Assembly (NCBI GenBank): GCA_021292165.1
Contig: CM037878.1
Location: 255,551,921-255,615,920 of the forward strand
Length of the DNA: 64,000 bases
Source of the DNA: Shinisaurus crocodilurus
Lineage: Eukaryota; Chordata; Lepidosauria; Squamata; Shinisauridae
Direction of reading: 5' to 3'
The notes under the pieces are model-generated. The model had not been told where the DNA came from and searched no databases. It saw only the letters and a program-made list of their open reading frames with translations. The translations under genes and the position numbers were made by a program. Positions 22,511-32,704 of the stretch are shown one piece after another. How positions within the stretch are numbered: position 1 is the first letter of the stretch; each line of letters begins with the position of its first letter.

Positions 22511-22556
<46 letters not shown>
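22375..22556 (+). mobile_element. LINE 3' end (L2-type) with (GAT)n tail
   Basis: GTAAACTGCCCAGAGAGCTTC and GGTCGGTATATAAATAAAAT are the classic reptile L2-type 3' end, followed by about 15 GAT units at 22511-22556. It is inserted within the DNA element at 22249-22857, so the LINE is the younger of the two. Confidence 0.75.
22511..22556 (+). repeat. (GAT)n microsatellite
   Basis: About 15 perfect units grown from the LINE tail, matching the arrangement at 879-923. Confidence 0.95.
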
Positions 22557-22859
22557 ATTGCAGACCAAACAAAAATGCATCCGACAACATTTGAAAAATG
22601 TGCATTAAAAATGTGTATTTTTTGAAAAATGTACACAAATACGTTTTAATCAATGGGAAGAAAATGCAGATATTTCAAAACTGTGCATAATTGATGCATA
22701 CATTTGGAAAAATATGCATGAAAATATGCATGGATTTTCATGAAAATACAAAAACAAAACAGAACTTGCAATTTGATACAGACAGAAACTGGAATGAGCT
22801 TCAAGATGGAATTTGGAGAACTTCAGCAAGCTCGAGTTTTGCTGATTTGCACATCCCTA

Positions 22860-23596
22860 GAGGTAAGATGCATACTTCTGCTAGGCTGAATACTAACATG
22901 GAGACCAACCATTCAGAAAATCCTGCCTTTGTAAAACAAAGTTATGTACCCACTTTGGTTGGTAAATGTTGTGAACATACAGTCACTTTAAGGTGAGGCA
23001 GAAATAATCAGTGGAAAATCATAGGGAGGAGACTGTCAATGTGCACAGCCAGAGTCGGATGAACCTTATCAGTGACAGGAGTCCCTATCTCCCTCATGTC
23101 ATAAGGACTGTCAGCCATCATTACTTGAGACTTGTTGGATTCAGTTTGGGTTAACCACATCTTGTATCTGACCTCAGCAAGGTACTGAGTAAGCTTAGAG
23201 AATCTGCAGAGCCCAGTATCTGTTTGAGTATCTGTGCAGTGAATATATTAATCTCCCAAACATTAACTAGGTATATCAATGTATATCAACTATATACATC
23301 AACTAGGAGATAGAACCCCATGAGACCCTGTTAAGGAGGTCCAAAGATGACAAGAAGCAAATGCAATTCCACATCCAGGGAACCTCCTAGCACAAATGCT
23401 TAGAACCATTCAGTTCCACAAACTCCTACCAGGACCCATCACTGTAGTGTCATCAGCACCACATGATGAATGTGCCATGTATCCAACTGATATCTCAGTC
23501 TGGATCAACCCTCAAAGACAAAATGCATGTTTAGTGTCACACACCCAGGTCGTAAGACAGCTGGAAACCAATAAGCATCAGGTTGCCAAGAATCAG
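22860..23596. other. No gene recognised
   Basis: No clear feature. A local near-duplication of TATATCAAC(T/G)(A/T)TAT lies around 23270-23300. Confidence 0.3.
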
Positions 23597-23795
23597 AGGC
23601 TATGTATCCAGTATCAGAGGCAGTATTCTTATGTACACCAGTTGCTGGGGAACATGGACGGGAAGGTGCTGTTGCACTCATGTCCTACTTGTGGGTTTCC
23701 TGTGGGCAGTTGGTCTGCCACTGTGTGAACAGAATGCTGGACTAGATGGACCCTTGGTCAGATCCACCATGGCTCTTCTTATGTTCTTATGTAGC
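23597..23795 (+). mobile_element. CR1 LINE 3' UTR fragment
   Basis: Contains AGTTGCTGGGGAACATGG, GAATGCTGGACTAGATGGACC and the terminus GCTCTTCTTATGTTCTTATG, the 3' end of a reptile CR1 subfamily. A minus-strand relative lies at 5492-5690. It supports part of a spurious 156-codon open frame. Confidence 0.8.
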
Positions 23796-24260
23796 AGATG
23801 GGGCAATAGGAATCTTGAGAATCAACTTCAAGGTCAGAGTTTTTGTAGGATTCAGTCAAACATTTCAAGTCCAATTTTGTGGACTGCAAAGTTGGACCCT
23901 CTCCACCTCACCAGTGCCTTTCAGCATGGTGTCAGAAACATGGGTGAGTTTGCACAGTGTGGGAAGATGAATTGCCTAGGCAATTCTCTCTTTTTCCATG
24001 CTGTGCCAGGAACCATGCAGGAACATGGGGAAGTGGCAGATTTGTTTTGCTGACTTGGTTCCTCAAGTCAACCACACAGGAAGCAAACTTTCATGTTTTG
24101 GGGAAGAGAGGGTATTCTCCGGCCACAAATATATGTATATATAAGAAAATATCAAACTGGTGATACTTTGACTTAGATTTAGTTTGAAGCAGGATCTGGA
24201 TGATCACAGCCAAAATGTTAGAAGTGGGGAAGCTGTCTTTCCTTGCACATGAATCTAGTT

Positions 24261-24284
24261 AGTTGTTGTTGTTGTTGTTGTTGT
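24261..24284. repeat. (TTG)n microsatellite
   Basis: Eight TTG units. Confidence 0.95.
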
Positions 24285-24633
24285 CTACTTCTCATCTGGC
24301 ATGGCGTATCTTGTCCTTCCCTTCTCCATGCATATGAGGAGCACTAATGTGGATAATATGTGCTGATGTGGTGTCTGTGTTGATATGGCTGACCATACGT
24401 TTTTGGTACAGAGGTTGGGTTATATATGACCTTATCCCTTCAATATCTACAATACTATGATTCCCTGTGCCATTGTTTACACCCTTCAACATGTGCTTCA
24501 GTTTTGTTAAGAGAAAATTGTATTAGAGAGTGAACAATGCGGCATTAGAGAGTGAACAAAGCAAGCAGGCTGGTTATAGAGAAGCTTGGCAGCAAGCCAA
24601 TATGTTCTCCCTCCCATCATTTACACCCCCTCT

Positions 24634-24667
<34 letters not shown>

Positions 24668-24670
24668 TGT
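24634..24670. repeat. (GT)n microsatellite
   Basis: About 18 GT units with one GTAT interruption. Confidence 0.95.
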
Positions 24671-25395
24671 TTTAGATGTCAAAATATGCATTTCCTAGAA
24701 AGCAAATTTTACTTTGAGATCCTAAACATCTGTATACTTTTCATCATGTCATTAGAATCTGGCTTGCAATATTCCTTCTGTTCTTTTTCATTATAATGAG
24801 TGATACTGAATATGTATATATTTCAATTTGGACACGAACACGCTCAAAATTACCTGTATCTTCTGACTTTTGTAAAGTTGGATTTCTGTGCATGTAAATG
24901 TGGGCAGAATTAGGGCAGCCTGTTTTCAAATACAGTATTTCCCCCTCCTGTTTTTCTCCCTGTTAGAAGAAACTGGTGAATGTATATATACATATGGCAG
25001 ACCACTTTAGCCAAAACCCATGAAATTAAAAATTAATTATCCTTATATACATATCCATATATAAAGTAAATATAACCAATTACAAAAGAAAAAAAAGCTG
25101 CATCTAAGTTGTTGCAAGAATACAGATTACTATCACTCTCACTCACAAATGATAGCATCAGCTTTTGGATTTGTAAATCTGCAAGACATTTTGGGCATAT
25201 CTTCCGCATTTGACTAGAACTCTCTATAATTGACTAGATATTGGGTAATAAGTTTGGGCAGCACTTTAAATGTATAGAGCACAATGGAGCTGCACGTTGT
25301 TTCAGGACAGAAGTAGGAGATTTGCATCACAGAGTTTACCATTGTCCCAACACTGAATATGTAACAGAAGCATATGCTCCTGCTGGTTGACGCTG

Positions 25396-25476
25396 CAAGA
25401 TAAAGCGACTGAGGGTTGGGAGTTGTAGGCCTAAAAACATCTGGGGACCCAAGGTTGGAGAACACTGAACTACAGT
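25396..25476. mobile_element. hAT foldback MITE, right half
   Basis: GGGAGTTGTAGGCCTAAAAACATCTGGGGACCC and AAGGTTGGAGAACACTG match the right arm of the 33596-33731 element. The left arm is missing. Confidence 0.65.
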
Positions 25477-26172
25477 ATGTGTTGCATTTATGAGAATAGA
25501 TACTACTATTATCTCCACCCACCACCACCACCAGAACGTATTGCACTTCATTTTGTGCACTTCCAGTTTAGTGCAGAATGACAAAGCAAGAGAGGAATCT
25601 ACCATTTGGATGCACCCTTGATAATGATGCATCTTAGGTGAACAGCAATGATTTTGCAATTAGCATTCTAGTCCCCAGACATTTTATAAGCTCATACCCA
25701 AGCTATGTCAACAACAAACTTAGCATCACAATGACAACTAAGCATGAAACCAGATTTAAAGATTTAGCAGCTATTTTCAGCAACTTCATGTTTAGAGGAG
25801 GACATCAAAGGCATCTTAATAACATCAGGAAGAGCTATTAAGAGGTCTTTTAGAGTGGCAGCTCTTTTCATGGCTGACAATGACAAGAAAAAGAATCAGC
25901 TTATCACCCAAGGATATCAGAACCAAAGGAGATGCTAGGGCCAGCTAAAACACATCAGCAGACAGACCTCTTATTCCTGGACCTGGTTTCAATTATAACC
26001 CACCCACTCAACTGCATGGGGCCACCCAGGAGTGCCTGGTAGTGGTACCTTATCATCATCCCGCTTTCAGGCAAGACCAAAGGGTAGTGAACTGAAAATG
26101 GAACATAGTACAGAGGCCTACGTATATGATGAAGTAGCTTGGGAAACTGGCACCATTAGATAAAGAACACAA
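25477..26172. other. No gene recognised
   Basis: Unique-looking sequence with no feature seen. Confidence 0.3.
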
Positions 26173-26252
26173 CATTGGCCATCCTGTCTGGGAATGATGG
26201 GAGTTGTAGTCCAACACATCTGGAGGGCACCAGGTTGGGAAAGGCTGGCATA
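26173..26252. mobile_element. hAT foldback MITE, right half
   Basis: GGGAATGATGGGAGTTGTAG, CACATCTGGAGGGCACC and AGGTTGGGAAAGGCTGGC form the right arm of the 'CCAGATGTTG..' hAT foldback type. Confidence 0.65.
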
Positions 26253-26878
26253 AACTGATTCCATTCAGGTGATAAAAGTTCCATCTGTGATGTTATAACG
26301 GTGGAGGCTCAAAAACCAGTCATCACATAGTTGTAGTCATGAAGTGAAAAACATGCATGTGTAAAACGGGCCTGTTACTAGTTTTTGTGCATCCATTCTT
26401 GAAGGGGGATCAGAAGTGGTACTCAGATGAGGACTGTAGGGTGCCAGTCTGATTCCTACTCCCTAGTTCACATAGGGCTAGCTAGACTCACTTCAGCATT
26501 AGCCCTTGTCTTCCAGTTCTCTGACTCTTTAAGTAGGGTGTTTATGTGAGAGAAGGAAAACAAGCCTTTACCACTGGAGTTGCCTTTGGAAAGGCTTCAG
26601 ACATTCTTTCTGGCTGAATTAGAACTTTCAGAGAAGAGGGTGGGAAGCAATTGTGGCTCCAGGGTTACTGGGCTGTTGGTGAGGATGTCTCCTCTGCAGC
26701 CACCGTGATGTCCAGGGTAAATTCTCCTTCCCAGACTTACTGGCTTCTGGCTTCTCCTGTCTCCTTCCCACCCGATCCTTGACACATCTGTGGTTGGGCC
26801 CCTTCCACTCTTGCCATTCCCACTTCTAAGTAGCCCAGCCAGACAGTGGAGCTGTTATGGAGTGCCCCCTGATGTGGT
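26253..26878. other. No gene recognised
   Basis: Unique-looking sequence with no exon identified. Confidence 0.3.
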
Positions 26879-26999
26879 TAGGGATGAACGAAACTATCTG
26901 TTCTGCTTTCTCCCACATTCTTTCTTTCTTTTTTTTAAATCTCAAGTTCTTTCCATCCCATTTATTACAAATGTACAAATTTGGGTGAGTTCTTAGGGG
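26879..26999. mobile_element. TA-GGGATG family element, short copy
   Basis: TA|GGGATGAACGAAACTATCTG, then TCTCCCACATTC, a T-rich run, and AAGTTCTTTCCATCCCATTTAT. It lines up with 27250-27605 and serves as the uninterrupted version of that copy. Confidence 0.55.
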
Positions 27000-27249
27000 T
27001 GGGGACCCTTAGGGGTGGGGGGAATGAATAGAATTTTGATTCTCAGCCATCGGCACCAACCAAATTCAATAGGTACAGTTATTCCCAGCATGGAGAGGAC
27101 CATGATGTACCTGCCTGCCATGTAGTTGTTAAAGACGAGGAGCCTGTCAGTAAAAAAAGAGGTGACAACCTGAATTCAGCACCACATACATAGCTGAATA
27201 CACAGAGATTCAAACCTAGACATTTAAGAGCTAAGCCCCCGAAGCCCTG

Positions 27250-27605
27250 GATGGATCTGTCAGTTTCGTTTTCTCCCACATTCATTTTTTTTAATCATAT
27301 GGCCAAAATAGACATTACATTATATCCATAATTAGCAGCTATGCCATTTTTACTCTAGAGTAGGCACAGGGGATCCTATCTCAATCAGGACCCTAGGCCG
27401 GTACTTTTAAGATCCAGACTGGACCCCCTGCACCTACTCTAGAGTAAAAAAGAAAAAAAAAAGATGCAGCTGCTAGATATGGGTTTAAAGTAATGCCTAT
27501 TTTGGCCCTCAAGTTCTTCCCATCCAGTTTATGAAGAAATTTGTGAATTTTGGTATATTTGGTTTATTTGGTACAAAATAAACGAATCAAAATAAATTCT
27601 CACCT
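27250..27605. mobile_element. TA-GGGATG family element carrying a foldback insertion
   Basis: The left part (GATCTGTCAGTTTCG, TCTCCCACATTCA) and right part (AAGTTCTTCCCATCCAGTTTATG) are contiguous in the sister copy at 26879-26999. Here they are separated by the hairpin at 27296-27509. Confidence 0.6.
27296..27509. mobile_element. Foldback DNA element inserted in another element
   Basis: Arms: TGGCCAAAATAGACATTAC...TTTTTACTCTAGAGTAGG on the left, and CCTACTCTAGAGTAAAAAA...GTAATGCCTATTTTGGCC on the right. The spacer is around GACCCTAGGCCGG. It is about 210 bp with no ORF. The target duplication could not be read with confidence, so the superfamily is open. Confidence 0.7.
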
Positions 27606-28270
27606 ACTCCTTCTGACACGAGTGCATCCACAAATAAAGTTTAAATCAGAGCTGAAACTGTGGCACTCCACATTATAATTGGCATGCTAGCTAGTGGGCC
27701 AAACAAACAAACAACATGTTCCCAGTTATTAAATACTGAGCAAATATGTCTGGATCCTCCATAGTAAAAATGAATAACAACTATGCATTCATTGCATGAA
27801 AAAATGTTAGGAAATATTTAGATGTTTAGAAGGCTCTACTCCTTCCAACAGTTCTTTGTATTGTATACCCCCCCAAAAATGGCTCTGGGTTGTTTTAAAA
27901 CTTCAGTTCAGAGTTCCCAAACAAAAAGAGTGCTTCAATTCTCCCATAATGAACTGTCATGCTTAGTTCTCTTTTTTGCTCACATCTCACCAATCTAAAT
28001 AATGGATCAATTGAGGTTTTATTATTCAGCTTAATTAGATCTTGGATTTTGAAAGTATTTTATTATAATTACTTCATTAAACATTTTTCTGCAAAGCAAA
28101 ACAGCGACAGCAACCAACCACCTCCCACCCCCACCCCAGTTGTGTTTGTTCCCTTGATTGCTTTTTATGAAGTATAAAGCAGCCTCGAGGTATTTAAAAG
28201 AATGCCTTCTGCAAACTTACCAACTTACCAAACTTACCAAATTTGGGATTTCCTCCCCCTCTTTTGCACT
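27606..28270. other. Repeat-poor, candidate conserved 27950-28190
   Basis: AT-rich non-repetitive sequence with AATGGATCAATTGAGG, AGCTTAATTAGATC and TACTTCATTAAAC motifs. It looks like conserved enhancer-type sequence, but this is unproven. Confidence 0.25.
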
Positions 28271-28273
28271 TTA

Positions 28274-28530
28274 GGGAGCAATTCTATGTATTCCTGTGGC
28301 TGGCTGGGACTGGGAAAAGCTGGGTGTTGTAGGACTTTTTCTGTATAAACATGTATAAGTGGCTTATGCTGGCTCAGCTTGTCTGAGTGTGGAAAGCTAA
28401 GCAGGGTCAGGCCTGGTTATTACTTGGATGGGAGACCCCTCCTCTAGTTTCCTGCATTGAGCAGGGGGTTGGACTCCATAGCCTTGTAGGCTCCTTCCAA
28501 CTCTATGATCTATGAAATAAGATTGCACCC
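28274..28530. mobile_element. Harbinger-type foldback MITE, copy 2, interrupted
   Basis: Starts GGGAGCAATTCTATGTATTCC and ends GATTGCACCC, flanked by TTA at 28271-28273 and 28531-28533. It contains GGGTGTTGTAGGACTTTTTCTG and TAAACATGTATAAG as in copies 1 and 3. The 5S/CR1 SINE lies inside its right end. Removing the SINE and one ATAAG copy restores the order ATAAGATTGCACCC expected from the family. Confidence 0.8.
28360..28516 (+). mobile_element. 5S-rRNA/CR1 hybrid SINE, copy 2
   Basis: Head: GGCTTATGCTGGCTCAGC and the 5S-like box A AAGCTAAGCAGGGTC, then CCTGGTTATTACTTGG and ATGGGAGACC. Tail: CATTGAGCAGGGGGTTGG and CCAACTCTATGATCTATGA. It is flanked by ATAAG (28355-28359 and 28517-28521), a 5-bp target duplication. 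It is the cleanest copy in the window, inserted in an older foldback element. Confidence 0.9.
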
Positions 28531-28533
28531 TTA

Positions 28534-29445
28534 AAAACCTAAGTGGTGGTTCATGGGGCTGTGGAGGTGGTACAGAGTCCCAGACTGGGAGCTGCTGGTG
28601 TAAGGGAGAAATTTAAGAATAATAAATCTAATTACTCAGCCTTCCTGCTTTTTAGTGACATGCCCTTACTTCCTGTCTATACTGAGCTTGGGTTTAGAGA
28701 GATGTGGTTTTCTTGATGCATTGTTGCTGAGAAGGACTAAGTCATATGCAGACAAAACATACACTACAAATAGATGCACATAGATTATATTTTAAAATAT
28801 TTAAAAGCAAATATATTTAAGACAGTTATAGAAAGAAAATGATACCATGGTACTTGTTGACAAAGTTTAAAACAGGAAAAGAAAACAAGAAAACGCATAG
28901 TGCATACATTACTAGCACAGCTTTCTGCTAGCAGAGGTTATCTCCTGCCAGGAGCGACCTCACCCAGTATCTTCCCTTTACTTTTATAGTTTTACACTTG
29001 AACATGATATGTGATGTGATTGCTTACTTCATATTTCTTCATATTTGCTGACATCTTGTTTACTTCTACAGTTCTATAGAAAGTTCCCAACTTGTTCTCT
29101 GCGGTTTTACCATGTCCGAGGCCTTATGAACCTTATTGAGAAAGGTTTTTTCTCATAATATTCTTTTTTCCTCAGGTCAGGCTGACAGTGCCAGCCAGTA
29201 ATTAGCCAAGAACAAACTGTGGTTGAGAAAGCAACCTTTTTAGCTAGGCCTCTTTGGTATGATTCATATGATCATTGTCTTAAAAGAAAATGTTTTGCAT
29301 TTGCAGCCCTCTTCACTGGCAATTTAAAAGAAGCACACCTGTACCATGTCACCCCTAGTAGATGCCTGTTTCTGCTGCTGACAAGAAATGCCCACCAGTA
29401 AGAGCCTGGAGCCCCTTTTCCTTTGGCCAATAGACAGGCCAAATT
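28534..29445. other. No gene recognised
   Basis: No exon or repeat family identified with confidence. Confidence 0.3.
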
Positions 29446-29447
29446 TA

Positions 29448-29775
29448 GGAATGTGCAAATCAGCAAAACCTATGCTCACTGAGACTCTCCAGATTTCACC
29501 TCAAAGCTTGATCTGTCTTGTGTCTGTATCTGATTGTGAGCTTCTTTTTTGTGTTCACGTGAAAAGTTTGTGAACATTTTCATGCACATTTCCCCAAATG
29601 TATGCATCAATTGTGTGCATTTCTGAAATGTACACATGTTTCTCCCATGGATTAAAACATATTTGCGTGCATTTTTCAAAAGTATATTTTTTCAGGCACA
29701 TTTTTCAAATGTATGCATGCTGTCAAACACATTTTTTGTTTGGTCCATGGATCACATCACATGTTCAGAAATGTA
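29448..29775. mobile_element. TA-GGGATG family element
   Basis: TA|GGAATGTGCAAATCAGCAAAAC at the left. The interior repeats GTGTGCATTTCTGAAATG, ACATTTTTCAAATGTATGC and TTTGGTCCATGGATC. The left end equals the inverted right end of the 22249-22857 copy. Confidence 0.65.
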
Positions 29776-30664
29776 TCGACTTTGACCATGGATTGTGTTG
29801 AGGGAATCTGGAGGGCGTCAGGTTGAAGAAGCCTGAGTTAGATAGTTGAAGCTGCAGTTCAGAGAAGACAATCTTTCACCTTGGCTAGAGTAAAGGAATG
29901 TATGTATGAACTGTGTCAAGGGTTGAATCTCAGTCAGCTTGGCCTGTTCATCTGAAGGCTGAAAATTTGTGGAGTTAGTGAAAATATCCTAACATGCAGA
30001 AGACGGTATGTCTGTGTTTCCAGATAAGAAAGAATAACTCTCTGTACTAGGATTGTAAACATCTAGCAGCTACTGTTTTTCGTGTATGAGAGTGTGTGTG
30101 TCCAGATGCCCAAATTAGGTAGAAAAGTGATAGTAAGTTTCCTGCTCCCTTCCAAGAGAAGTTTTTTTCTTTGTAATAACCATGCTATAAAACCCCCCAG
30201 AGCTGAGACTCTGGCACTGTAACTTTAACTTTCCCTGAGATCTGTGTTAATCAGACTAACAATTAAAAGTACTTGATTGCTCTAAAGGCAGAGTGGTTTT
30301 TACTTTACAGTGGACCTCCGGACTGGAATCATAGAATAAATGCCACAACAATTGCATTTGAGTCCCTGTTTGGGTCTGGGAGGGGCAAATTGAGTAAATT
30401 CTAGTTATCAATGAACTGAAATGAATTTTTCATACATAAAAGGAATTATTTCCTTTTATGCATGTGAAATCCCAGAATAACTCTTACTAAACTGAAACCA
30501 AGTGATTCTAAGCATGTCAAAACCGATCTCAATGAAGACAACTGCTTAGGGCCCTACAACCAAATGGATATTAAAACATGCTTACATCTAAAAAAAAGGA
30601 GTGACTTCTCTAACTGCCTTTTCATAGTAATATATGCCCATATATTTCCCCCACAAGTTGCTGC
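29776..30664 (+). other. Possible decayed LTR-like segment (30100-30350)
   Basis: 30186-30194 reads CTATAAAAC, a TATA-box-like motif. About 70 bp later ATTAAA near 30262 could be a poly(A) signal, followed by TTTACA near 30309 and TGGACCTCCGG. This order resembles a solo LTR next to a primer-site-like motif, but no matching 5' end or target duplication was found. Otherwise no feature is seen. Confidence 0.2.
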
Positions 30665-30666
30665 CA

Positions 30667-31087
30667 GGGATGGTGGAGAAATTAGTTCAGTTCACATTTT
30701 AATGGAAACTTACCTAATTTTTCACTTTTGTACCAATACATGAACCAAAACTCAGTTATCCTTTGAAATTTGCACTTCTCCAAACTTTGCAATGGAGTTT
30801 TCCAGTCAAAAATGCAAGCAAAAATGTGTAGATTGGGGGGGGGGGGGAATGCATATATTAGTGAAAATAACATTCAAAAATCTATTATGTTAGGAAAATT
30901 GCTTGAAATAAATGTGTATATTAGGCAAAATTGCTTATGAAAATGCATATATTCAGAGAAACGTGTGCAAAAATGTATATGAAATTTGCAGATTTTTTTT
31001 TAAATCTCAACATTTGGGACAAACGGAATATAAGACTGGAAAAATAAGAATGGAAGAGAAACTGAATTTGACAGATTTGTCCATCCT
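30667..31087. mobile_element. TA-GGGATG family element
   Basis: Starts GGGATGGTGGAGAAATTAG and ends TTTGTCCATCC. The interior includes AATGTGTAGATT, the homopolymer at 30835-30847, and ATGCATATATT and GTGTGCAAAAATG motifs. The left flanking dinucleotide is CA rather than TA, perhaps by mutation. Confidence 0.65.
30835..30847. repeat. G13 homopolymer
   Basis: Thirteen consecutive G on the plus strand inside the DNA element. It could form G-quadruplex or be a sequencing or assembly weak point. Confidence 0.9.
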
Positions 31088-32150
31088 TAGTTGTTGTTGG
31101 TTAGCAATACTCCCAATTATACCTGCACTGCTGGAATTAAACATTCTACCTTTCCTCAAAATTGCTCTCAGAACTTTGCTGGCATGTGTTTTCCACCTTC
31201 CCTGAATTGTTCCACACCTGCCAAATAGATGTAACAGAAGCATCTGGAAGAGAAGAAGCTCCGTGAATATCGCTGATAACTATGGAAATCAGAGTAAAAT
31301 CCTAAAGTCCTGGTGAATGAGACCAGGGGAAGACAGAAGCAAGCTAGTGGGGGTGAAGGAAGATTAGCTGTGACTTTTTGATGTGGCCTTTGCTATTTTA
31401 AAATAAAACAAGTCCAGGTAGGGGGAATGCCTATCAGAAAGCAAGGAGATAATAAGAACCAAGCATAATCTAAGCTAAGGGAAGAGGAAGGAGAGGGCAT
31501 GGTCATGGAATCAGTCTGTAAATATAAGGATGAGGGCAGGAGTTGAATTATTTGTCATAGCATATGGGGATCTAACAAGAAACAACAGGACCAGATGAAA
31601 CTGCGTTGGAGCACATTTGGGCCGGCTATCAGCCAAGAATGCAATAATTTCCCCATGGCAGGAATATAAGCCTCCGTCACTTGGCAGATTTAAAACTACA
31701 ATAGACAGGGCACTGGCAAATTGCATTTATGGACTAAGATCATGAGCGTCTGAGTAATTCTATTGTGACAGGCAGGAGGGCCAAAAAGAAACCTCATCAC
31801 CAGTGATTTCTGTGCTCCATTGGCTATGGGGGAATGAAGCAATGCAAACAATTAAAAAAGAGGGGAGAAACATTTCGCAGAGGCTGGTGTATGTTGCAGG
31901 GATGCACAACTGGGCTATTCCTATCCACCATTAGGCAAGGAAAGTTGAGTAATGACTGCAGCAGGACGTCTGAGAGCATAGAGTGGGGGAAGGATTGTGT
32001 ACAGCGAAATAAATGGGGTCCATGTAAAACTGCTTTATGCCGGGAACTCAGGGAGCCCCAAGCTCTTAACTGAGCAATAAGATGCGGGTAGGGTGACCAG
32101 ATGCAAAGAAGGACAGAGCTCCTGTACCTTCGATAAGTGCGTAGAAGTAG
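31088..32150. other. Repeat-free block, candidate conserved 31500-31760
   Basis: About 1 kb without repeats. Retained CpGs (CTGCGTTGG, GGGCCGGC, CTCCGTCAC, GAGCGTCTG) and mixed composition suggest conserved non-coding sequence. No coding frame with splice sites is recognised. Confidence 0.3.
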
Positions 32151-32152
32151 AG

Positions 32153-32500
32153 ATGGATGAATCTGTCTGTTTCAATTTCTGTGACTTTTGAACATTGTGA
32201 AGCACTGGTTTGTTCCGTCCTGTTTTTGCATCAGTTCATGATTGTTTGGTACAACGGCAGCATGAAAATGCATGTGCATTTTTGTACACATTTCTCCTAA
32301 AGCAGTAGTGGACTGGGGAATATGTGGCCCTCCAGATGTTGTTGTTGGCCTGCAGCTCCCATCAGCCCTAGGCTGCATAGCCAGTGGTGAAGGATGATGG
32401 GAGATGCAGTCCAACAACATCTCTGTCCTAAAGTATGCATTATTGTATATATTTCTCCTCATGCATTTTTGTACACATTCCTTCTGATGTATGCTCTGAA
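32153..32500. mobile_element. TA-GGGATG family element split by a hAT MITE
   Basis: Left part: GATGGATGAATCTGTCTG to TTTGTACACATTTCTCCTAAAG. Right part: TCCTAAAGTATGCATTATTG to about 32500. The 123-bp hAT foldback at 32303-32425 interrupts it. Confidence 0.65.
32303..32425. mobile_element. hAT foldback MITE with 8-bp duplication
   Basis: CAGTAGTGGACTGGGGAATA...CAACAACATCTCTG with self-complementary arms (GATGTTGTTGTTGG against CCAACAACATC). It is flanked by TCCTAAAG at 32295-32302 and 32426-32433, a perfect 8-bp target duplication, the hAT signature. It is inserted into a TA-GGGATG element. Confidence 0.88.
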
Positions 32501-32617
32501 TCCAAAGATAAACAAAGTGTATTCTTTATACTATATCCACAAAATCTCTTAAATCTTCAGGTGTGTAACCCAGTAAAAAGTCAGTAAAAAGTGAAGCAAT
32601 AAAGTGAAGCATGATAA

Positions 32618-32704
32618 AATGGAGAGGAGGAGGATTATTATGTAAGCTGCCTTGGGTTCCTTGCAGGAAAAAAAGGTGGGGTATAAATATAATAAATAAA
32701 TAAA
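32618..32704 (+). mobile_element. tRNA-derived SINE, 3' end only
   Basis: ATGGAGAGGAGGAGGATTAT, CTGCCTTGGGTTCCTTGCAGG and GGTGGGGTATAAATATAATAAA are the tail of the 42076-42320 family. The head is missing. Confidence 0.8.

Larger units (their letters stand above)
22249..22857. mobile_element. TA-GGGATG family element split by a LINE tail
   Basis: The left end is TA|GGGATGTATGAGAAATTTG and the right end is TGATTTGCACATCCC|TA, with TA at 22247-22248 and 22858-22859. The interior is interrupted at about 22375-22556 by a LINE 3' end and its (GAT)n tail. Family sequence resumes with AAATGCATCCGACAAC and TTGAAAAATGTGCATT. Confidence 0.75.
23796..25395. other. No gene; microsatellites at 24261 and 24634
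   Basis: About 1.6 kb without recognised exon or transposon. It contains a (TTG)n and a (GT)n array, listed separately. Confidence 0.3.

Noticed and set aside
22511..22556. Polyhistidine or polyserine coding repeat
   Set aside because: Those peptides are translations of the (GAT)n microsatellite at a LINE tail.
28376..28440. Possible 5S rRNA gene
   Set aside because: Only the middle of 5S (box A to part of box C) is present and it runs straight into CR1 sequence, so it is a SINE head.
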